A program made the translations under genes and the position numbers. Under the pieces are notes generated by a model, which was not told the origin of the DNA, did no database searches, and saw nothing but the letters and a program-made list of their open reading frames with translations. 64,000 nt of DNA from Tubulanus polymorphus (Eukaryota; Nemertea; Palaeonemertea; Tubulaniformes; Tubulanidae): contig NC_134028.1 of NCBI RefSeq assembly GCF_964204645.1, positions 1 to 64,000 of the forward strand. Reading direction: 5' to 3'. This document shows, piece after piece, positions 57,659 to 64,000 of this stretch. How positions within the stretch are numbered: position 1 is the first letter of the stretch; each line of letters opens with the position of its first letter.

Positions 57659-58448
57659 AGCCTGAGCCGGAAAAATATTGTCCTATAATTCATTTCCACA
57701 TATCTCTAAAAACTGATCCACCACACGGATCACTCGACAGCTAGGCAGCTATCTTAAAAAAGCACGAGTTCACTCAGCACATTTTTTTATCCAATATAAG
57801 GAAACAAACGTCGAGCACATGTCAACCGCTCTTTTTATTTCAACATGTTTTCGAATAGATTCGATCGCCGAATCATCCTGAAATGATGACGCAAACAATT
57901 ATTCTCTCGGAAAAAATTTTTTTTATTTAGTAAAGACGAACGAATATCAACACGCTATGACTACACTATTCTCGGCATATTTTCAATTAGTTTCGACCCC
58001 CAGCAAGGGCGCTCTCTTTATAAACATGATTTCTTTCAACATATTTTATTATTTGATATATGGGAACGAACGGCAAATACGCCATAGCTGCACTTTCATT
58101 TCGACATATTTTTTAGATCCGTTTCTCCGGGTCGCCCGCAGCAAGGACGCTCTCTTGTAAAAACACAAGGATTCTCACATAAAATATTTTATTTTTACTC
58201 ATCAAAACCTCATCCCCAGTAACGGTTCTCACGAACAGCGGAGTCTCTCACCCGGAAGTTCGCACCTCGACGTCCAGGCAGGGTATGACGCCCATGACTA
58301 ATTATCAAAATTAGCGCCAGCACAGCGACATAGAGCACGCCCGACCAATGCATTACGTTCATAGGGCCCCTATGTCGCTGTACATTAGTCTCCTATGCCC
58401 TAATACATTGGACTAATTACGCGACCGAGACACACCCCCAAGCCCGAC
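57659..58448 (+). other. Noncoding upstream region, family B copy 3
   Basis: Same as 52146-52935, with the inverted repeats at about 58322-58411. No gene is seen. Confidence 0.65.
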
Positions 58449-58533
58449 TATAAAGACCGGCCCGAAAACTCCACTGTCCTAGAATCCTTCAGTTACTGAC
58501 GAAGATACAATCAATCGAAACGTTTAACTAACG
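58449..58533 (+). promoter_or_regulatory. Core promoter and leader, family B copy 3
   Basis: TATAAA at 58449-58454, sequence as in copy 2. It could drive a transcript running through the truncated ORF1 into the family A element. Confidence 0.5.
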
Positions 58534-60381
58534 ATGAGGTATAACAACCAACCGTACTACCGCGGCAGGGAGCTGACCCCGGATCGCCGCCGGCCTACCA
58601 ACCAGAGCCGAAACCGAAACAGCAACAACCAAGGACCACCACATCCACACCAGAACGTTGACAGCTACAACCACAGACAACAGCCGCGAAATAAACGCAG
58701 AAACAACAACAACCACAGACAGCAGCCGCGGAACGACCAGTACAACAACCACAGACAGCAGCCACAGTACTACGACGACAACCACAGACAGCAGCCGCCG
58801 AACAACCAGTACAACAACCACAGGCAGCAGCCACAGTACTACAACGACAACCACAGACAGCAGCCGCCGAACAACCAGAATAACAACCACAGACAGCAGC
58901 CACAGTACTACGACGACAACCACAGACAGCAGCAACAAAACAACCGCCGTAACAACCGCAGGAAGCAGGCGCGAAACAACAACAGCGACCACAGACAGCA
59001 GCCGCGCAACAACGACAGCAACCACAGACAACAACCACAACAACACCAGCTCAACCAAAACCGCCGGTCCACGTACCAGGGGCCCCCCGACGGCCTGCTG
59101 AAAAACGCAATACAGTCGCACTACCGCGCTATCCAAGCCATTCAGCACTACCTGAATGTCAACGAAAAATTACCGCCAGGCCTGCTCCGTCAGCAGCAAA
59201 ACCTGGTTCACAACATCAGACCGGCCAGCATGACACCAGAAACCGCGCAACACATCCGCGACGCAGCCTCCGAATGGGGCAAATCTATTCACGCGATTCT
59301 ACGCGAACACCACTTCGCGACCGTTATGCACGAATTCAACTTACATGAGTTCGATTCCCGCGCCAGTGAAATCGCCCTCAAGTGGGCACGAAAAAACTTC
59401 GGAAAACGCCTCCGAAACCCTACGCTCGCGTTGTACGACCGTTGCAACGCTATCCGACGCGACACGCCGTCCGGCGAGAATCGACTCGCCGGCCTAATCG
59501 CGACCTTAAACGCAGGTCCGCCCGCCGTTGATACATACGCACAGCCGCAACCTATGTGGGTAGCGACCCCACCTGTCCAACAGACAGCCGCTATAGTCAT
59601 TCCGACTCCGCCTCCACAACCGAGAGCAACCACCGCGGTTGCCACAGCAACGCCAAACACTCCACGCGCCGCCACACGGAATTCACTCTCCATCGCAGCC
59701 AACCAGCAGACTCCGAAACGTCCACAGACGAATAAACCGCAACAACCACTGATCGCGACCGCCGCGACGCCGCCAAACGCGCCAATATCGCAACAAACCG
59801 CCACAGTGTACGATCAAACACTGGACTTTAGTAACATCAGCGCGTGCCCCGTGAGCTCGCCCGCCGTTAATCGCAGCTACGCCGAGGTCGTAGCCACACC
59901 TGACCGCTCTACGGAACCCGCCGAAAACAACACATACACGCCCGGACCAGCGATGCCACAACCGGTAAGAACCCACCAGAAAACGACACACAAAGTGAAA
60001 GAATGGATAATCCCTGAAACCGAAAGGGAAATCGTCATCCTTGGGGATTCCAACCTCAACCGCATCACATCAAGCCACGATCCGGACGGGGTACAAATCG
60101 AGTGTTTCCCCGGCGCGAAAATCAAACATTTGCGAGAATTACTAGCGAAAAAGATTCCGGACCGCGCCCAACCGGACCATGTAATTGTCTCGATCGGCAT
60201 CAACGACCGAGATAACAGTTTCGAAAATACAACCAGCGACAATCTGAAAAAACTGATATCCACGACACAGAAAGTGTACAACCAAGCCAGCGTCCATTTC
60301 GTGTGTCTAAACTCAATTGCGCGGTATCAACCATACGCGGATAAAGTGAACAATATCATACGGGACTACGATGACCCATGA
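58534..60381 (+). pseudogene. Family B ORF1, C-terminally truncated (copy 3)
   Basis: 615 aa. Identical to copy 2 up to RDY, then Asp-Asp-Pro and a TGA created by the junction. It lacks the last SGNH block (DDIHW), so the catalytic His is gone, and it lacks the frameshift site. Its TGA overlaps the ATG of the following family A ORF1 as ATGA. Confidence 0.9.
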
Positions 60382-61943
60382 TTCCTGCACTGACACTGAC
60401 GAAGGCAACCTCGCCGAAATATCTGTCAATGGAGCGATCTACTCGAAAGAAGAAACGACCACCAGCTGAGAAGACCAGCGAGGGCGGAGGACGCCCTGAG
60501 CGACACCAGCAACCCGGGATGTCGCCGAAAACATATTATAGAGCTCTTCAAGTGGCGCACCACCTTGCCCAGTTGAGCTCTGGTCCGAAAGCGATTCGGA
60601 GGAAGAAGGACCATCTGAAGATGTTCCTGCGGCCGGCGGCTTGCACCGAAGCAGTAACGGTGCAGCTGCACGCTGCCGCGGACGTCTGGATGGAGACAGT
60701 TTCGAAAGAGCTGACCATCCATTACGCTGCCACATTTGTTCAGCTAATGGGTGATCCTCTGCCGGACTGTCTATCAGCACAGGATGTCGCCCTGACATGG
60801 GCCCGGAGGAATTTCGGCTCCCGTCTGAGCCCCGGAACGATCCGGCTTTTCAACATCGCGCTGGATTTGCGGTCGAAATTCCGCGGTCAGGCTCTGTCTG
60901 ACAAACTCAGAAATGTCCTATCTAACCCACCTTCTTCCCCTTCTCATTTCAGGTCACACCACCAGGAGGCACCCACGGAGCCGAAGATTCGTCCGCCGCC
61001 GAGACCGAGCCGGAAGATTCGAAAGCCCGCGACGCCGAGGACGCCTGCACCAACCGCAGCCGCGCCCGCCGCGCCCACAGCGCCTCCTTCTTTTTCTGAT
61101 TCCAGGTCACCGAGAAGCTACGCGGATGTCACCAGGACGCCACCAACCAGAATGGCGCCACCACCGAGTAGCCCGATGCCGACGCCGCCGCCGCCGCCAC
61201 CAAGAAGTCCGACGCCACCGAGAAGTCCGACGCCGCCGCCTCGAAACCCGACGCCGCCGCCGCCGCCGCAGAGAACGCCGACCGCACCAACCAGCAGTCC
61301 GACGCCGTCTCTCTCTTCTTCTCTTTCCAGCTCTCCGTCTCATTACAGGTCACCAAGGCGCCTACTGCCAGCGCGAAGTCCGACGCCAACACCGAGACCG
61401 ATGGCGCCCCAGGAAGTTCGCCGTCATCCGAAGACGGGTCGGAAGAAACAGGATTGGAGTCTGCCACCAACCCGGCGACCCATTCTGGTGATTGGTGACT
61501 CAAATCTGAGTAACATCACATCAAGCCGCCGTCCGGATGACGTCCAGATCGAGAGCTTCCCCGGCTGCAAGATAGCTCATCTCGCCGACCTGATCGATGC
61601 TGTACCGGAGCGCCGAGATCGCCCGGATACGGTGATCATCAGCGTCGGAATCAACAACCGCGACAACAACTTCGAAGCGACCGCCAGGAAGACCACACAG
61701 CGCCTGATCAACGCCGCAGTCAAGAAGTATCAGCACTCGTTCGTCCACTTCGTTCAACTCAACACGACCCGCGAACACCAGCAGTTCGCCCGGAAGTTCA
61801 ACGAATTCCTCGAGATTCACGACGACGTCACCGCGATACCACCCATCGATGATCGACGCTTCAGAGTTGTTGGAGACGGGATCCACTGGAACCGTGGTAC
61901 AGCTAACACCCTGCTGGACCACTGGCTCAGTGGTTTAAACTAA
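60378..61943 (+). CDS. ORF1, SGNH-hydrolase-domain protein, unit 9
   Basis: 521 aa, intact. It combines PAEK, KTYY and EIHDD (as in unit 1), FVQLMG (as in A2) and PPSSPMP, SPRRLL and HPKTG (as in unit 3), with private changes TSEGG and ATARKTT. The SGNH blocks are intact. Confidence 0.88.
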   Translation: MIPALTLTKATSPKYLSMERSTRKKKRPPAEKTSEGGGRPERHQQPGMSPKTYYRALQVAHHLAQLSSGPKAIRRKKDHLKMFLRPAACTEAVTVQLHAAADVWMETVSKELTIHYAATFVQLMGDPLPDCLSAQDVALTWARRNFGSRLSPGTIRLFNIALDLRSKFRGQALSDKLRNVLSNPPSSPSHFRSHHQEAPTEPKIRPPPRPSRKIRKPATPRTPAPTAAAPAAPTAPPSFSDSRSPRSYADVTRTPPTRMAPPPSSPMPTPPPPPPRSPTPPRSPTPPPRNPTPPPPPQRTPTAPTSSPTPSLSSSLSSSPSHYRSPRRLLPARSPTPTPRPMAPQEVRRHPKTGRKKQDWSLPPTRRPILVIGDSNLSNITSSRRPDDVQIESFPGCKIAHLADLIDAVPERRDRPDTVIISVGINNRDNNFEATARKTTQRLINAAVKKYQHSFVHFVQLNTTREHQQFARKFNEFLEIHDDVTAIPPIDDRRFRVVGDGIHWNRGTANTLLDHWLSGLN

Positions 61944-61970
61944 GTATTAGTGAGACCAACGGGTCCACTA
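61934..61970 (+). promoter_or_regulatory. -1 frameshift signal, unit 9
   Basis: TTTAAAC, spacer and stem-loop unchanged from unit 1. Confidence 0.75.
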
Positions 61971-64000
61971 TTGGTGAGTTAAATCAACCGGAATTAACCA
62001 ATGCTTCTCTGATTTCTTCCATTTCCAGGTCCGACGAACACGAAGAACCGGCACCAAACCAAGCGCGACGCGATCCGGTCACCGCTCTCGGGAGCCCGGT
62101 GGTCAACCTCACACGTTCACTCCGCCTAAGTCCGGCGCAACATCAGCTACTCCGAAAGGGCCTCACTTATTGCCCGACTCCAAAAATCGGTTCTGATGCC
62201 GCCGCGACCGAGCGCACCAAGGGAGTGTGCCGATTCAACCGGCTAGTGAAACTCGACCATCACTTCCGAGACAAACCGGACCGCGAGGCTCCGCGTTTCC
62301 GTCTGCCCAGCAGTTGGGCTCCGGATGAAATAGAACCAGTAATCGCCGGGTTCTGCAACGACGCGCACGAATTGGCTCAACAAACCAGGGATACGCGTCG
62401 CGTAAATGATAACCTCACTAAACAGGAACGCGAAGCCCTCCAGCAGCTGCGTGACAACACTAATATTGTCATCAAAGCCGCCGATAAGGGTTCCGCTACG
62501 GTTATCATGGACCGCGACGACTACGTCCTCGAAGCCATGCGCCAACTAGCCGATCTCGAGTATTATCAGCCGCTGCAGCAACCGATCTTCGAACAGACCG
62601 GGGAAGAAATTCGCGAAATCATCGAAAATATGGCTCGACGAAAAATCATCCCGCTAAAAACCGCCGAATATCTATTACCGCCCGATAATCCGAAACAGAG
62701 GCAGTTCTATCTGCTTCCCAAAATCCATAAAGAACGCGAGAAGTGGACGGTACCCGATCGCGTACCGCCGGGGAGACCGATCGTCTCCGACTGCGGCTCC
62801 GAAACCTACGAAATTTCGGAATGGATCGACTACTATTTGCAGCCGATCGCCCGCGGTCACCCGTCGTACGTCAAAGATACCAACCACTTTCTAGATATTT
62901 TGGCCGGTAAACAATTTAGCGCCGATGCGTTACTCGTCACCATGGACATCGATTCGCTCTACACCAACATCCCCCACGAAGAGGGTATCGCCAGCATCCG
63001 ACAAGCTCTCCGAGATAACCCGAACCCGGGACGCCCGGATGCCGAGCTGCTGAAACTACTCGAAATCAGCCTGAAGAAAAATGACTTTAACTTTAACGAA
63101 AACACATATTTACAGGTAAAAGGTACCGCAATGGGTAAGCGTTTTGCTCCTTCTTATGCCAATATCTTTGTAGCCGAATGGGAAAAAGAAGGTCTGTCCA
63201 GAAGCGAACTCCAACCATCGCTATACGCTCGGTTCATCGACGACATCTACATAGTTTGGGAACACGGCCGCGAAACGTTGATGCAATTCATCGACGTCCT
63301 ACAAACAGTGAGCCGATCCATCAAACTCAAGTTCGAAATCAGCGACACCAGCGTCAACTTCCTGGACGTAACCACCTTCAAAGGCCCGCGATTCGAGACA
63401 AGTGGCACAGTAGACACCAAAGTCTACTTCAAACCAACCGATTCGCATCAATTACTACATCGATCCTCGTTTCACCCTAAACACACATTTTCCGGTATAG
63501 TTAAAAGTCAAATTCTCCGGTTCCGGCGCATCTGCAATAACGATTCGGACTTACACGCAGCGTCCGGAACCGTCCTTAAAGTACTCAGAGGTCGTGGCTA
63601 CAAAGACCGCGAACTGCGACACATCAAAAGCCAAGCTCTACGGCACCACGCCGAACGAGATCTACGAGAACAACAACGGGCCGACGAACCGCCGAAAAAG
63701 CGTTTACCGCTTATCTTACCTCACTCCGAAGCCAACCGAACCCTAGCCCGTAACATCCGAACCAGATTTACGGAACTGGCTACGGCCACCGGCCGGTCTG
63801 ACGAGGTAACCACGGTCACCGCCTACACCAAGCACAAGAGTCTCAAAGATCTCCTAACTTCGTCGCAGCTCAAACCCACGGAGCCACCCCCTCCCCGAGT
63901 CCCCTCTTCACCGCATCGTAACAGAAATACTTCCGTTGTTTCCAATTCTTCTATTTCCAGGTCTACTCAAAGAACTCCGTCAACCCGACGTCGAGGCACC
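61940..64000 (+). CDS. ORF2, reverse transcriptase/GIY-YIG, unit 9 (3' end outside window)
   Basis: Open from the frameshift site to the window end without a stop. The reverse transcriptase domain is complete (MDIDSLYTNI, FIDDIY), and the frame ends just before the Cys-rich motif. Marker residues are PKIG, VLEAM and WTVPD, as in unit 3. Confidence 0.92.

Larger units (their letters stand above)
57659..60369 (+). mobile_element. Family B PLE, copy 3 (3'-truncated)
   Basis: Starts like copy 2 but stops inside ORF1 at GGGACTACG (60361-60369), losing the end of ORF1, all of ORF2 and the 3' tail. It is followed by seven unmatched bases (ATGACCC) and a family A element. Loss of the 3' end is unusual for end-attached retroelements and suggests a break and end-joining event. 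Confidence 0.92.
60378..64000 (+). mobile_element. Family A PLE, unit 9 (starts at ORF1 ATG, runs off window)
   Basis: Family A sequence begins exactly at the ORF1 ATG, without the 2.2 kb noncoding region or promoter, and continues in ORF2 to the window end. The 5' boundary lies within 3 nt of the start site predicted from the TATA/initiator pair in other copies, as expected for a full-length cDNA of the transcript. Confidence 0.93.

Overview
This window is eukaryotic subtelomeric or telomeric DNA made almost entirely of head-to-tail Penelope-like retroelements (PLEs). I see no host gene. The (CCCTAA)n tracts are the C-strand of a TTAGGG-type telomere. Together with PLEs carrying intact GIY-YIG endonucleases, this suggests an invertebrate animal, but the species cannot be named from the sequence. 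All elements lie on the + strand. The C-strand orientation places the chromosome end to the left and the centromere to the right, with every element's 3' end pointing inward, as expected for elements that extended a chromosome end.

Layout: 1-408 is the 3' end of a family A element. 409-25818 holds four full tandem family A units (about 6.35 kb each). 25812-25904 is a telomeric tract of 14 perfect CCCTAA units. 25905-28970 is a 5'-truncated A element. 28971-47723 holds three nearly identical A units of 6251 bp (subfamily A2, with a 92-bp deletion in the noncoding part). 47717-47816 is a second telomeric tract of 15 perfect units. 47817-52145 is a 5'-truncated family B element, 52146-57658 a full B unit (5513 bp), and 57659-60369 a B unit cut off inside ORF1. 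60378-64000 is a family A element that begins exactly at its ORF1 ATG and runs off the window.

Both families share one plan: a noncoding promoter region, ORF1, ORF2 and a short 3' tail. ORF1 has a basic low-complexity N-terminus, a shared helical domain and a C-terminal SGNH/GDSL hydrolase domain. ORF2 has a PLE reverse transcriptase, a Cys-rich motif and a GIY-YIG endonuclease. The tail is a G/C hairpin followed by a degenerate telomere-like sequence that could pair with a TTAGGG overhang.

The most notable signal is at the ORF1/ORF2 junction. ORF2 has no suitable ATG and lies in the -1 frame, open without a stop back into the end of ORF1. Family A has the slippery heptamer T TTA AAC directly before the ORF1 stop, with a stem-loop 7 nt downstream. 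Family B has A AAA AAC at the equivalent place. Programmed -1 frameshifting to an ORF1-ORF2 fusion is therefore the simplest reading. Overall the window looks like a telomere-associated, endonuclease-positive, SGNH-bearing PLE system, amplified both by end-attachment and by tandem duplication.
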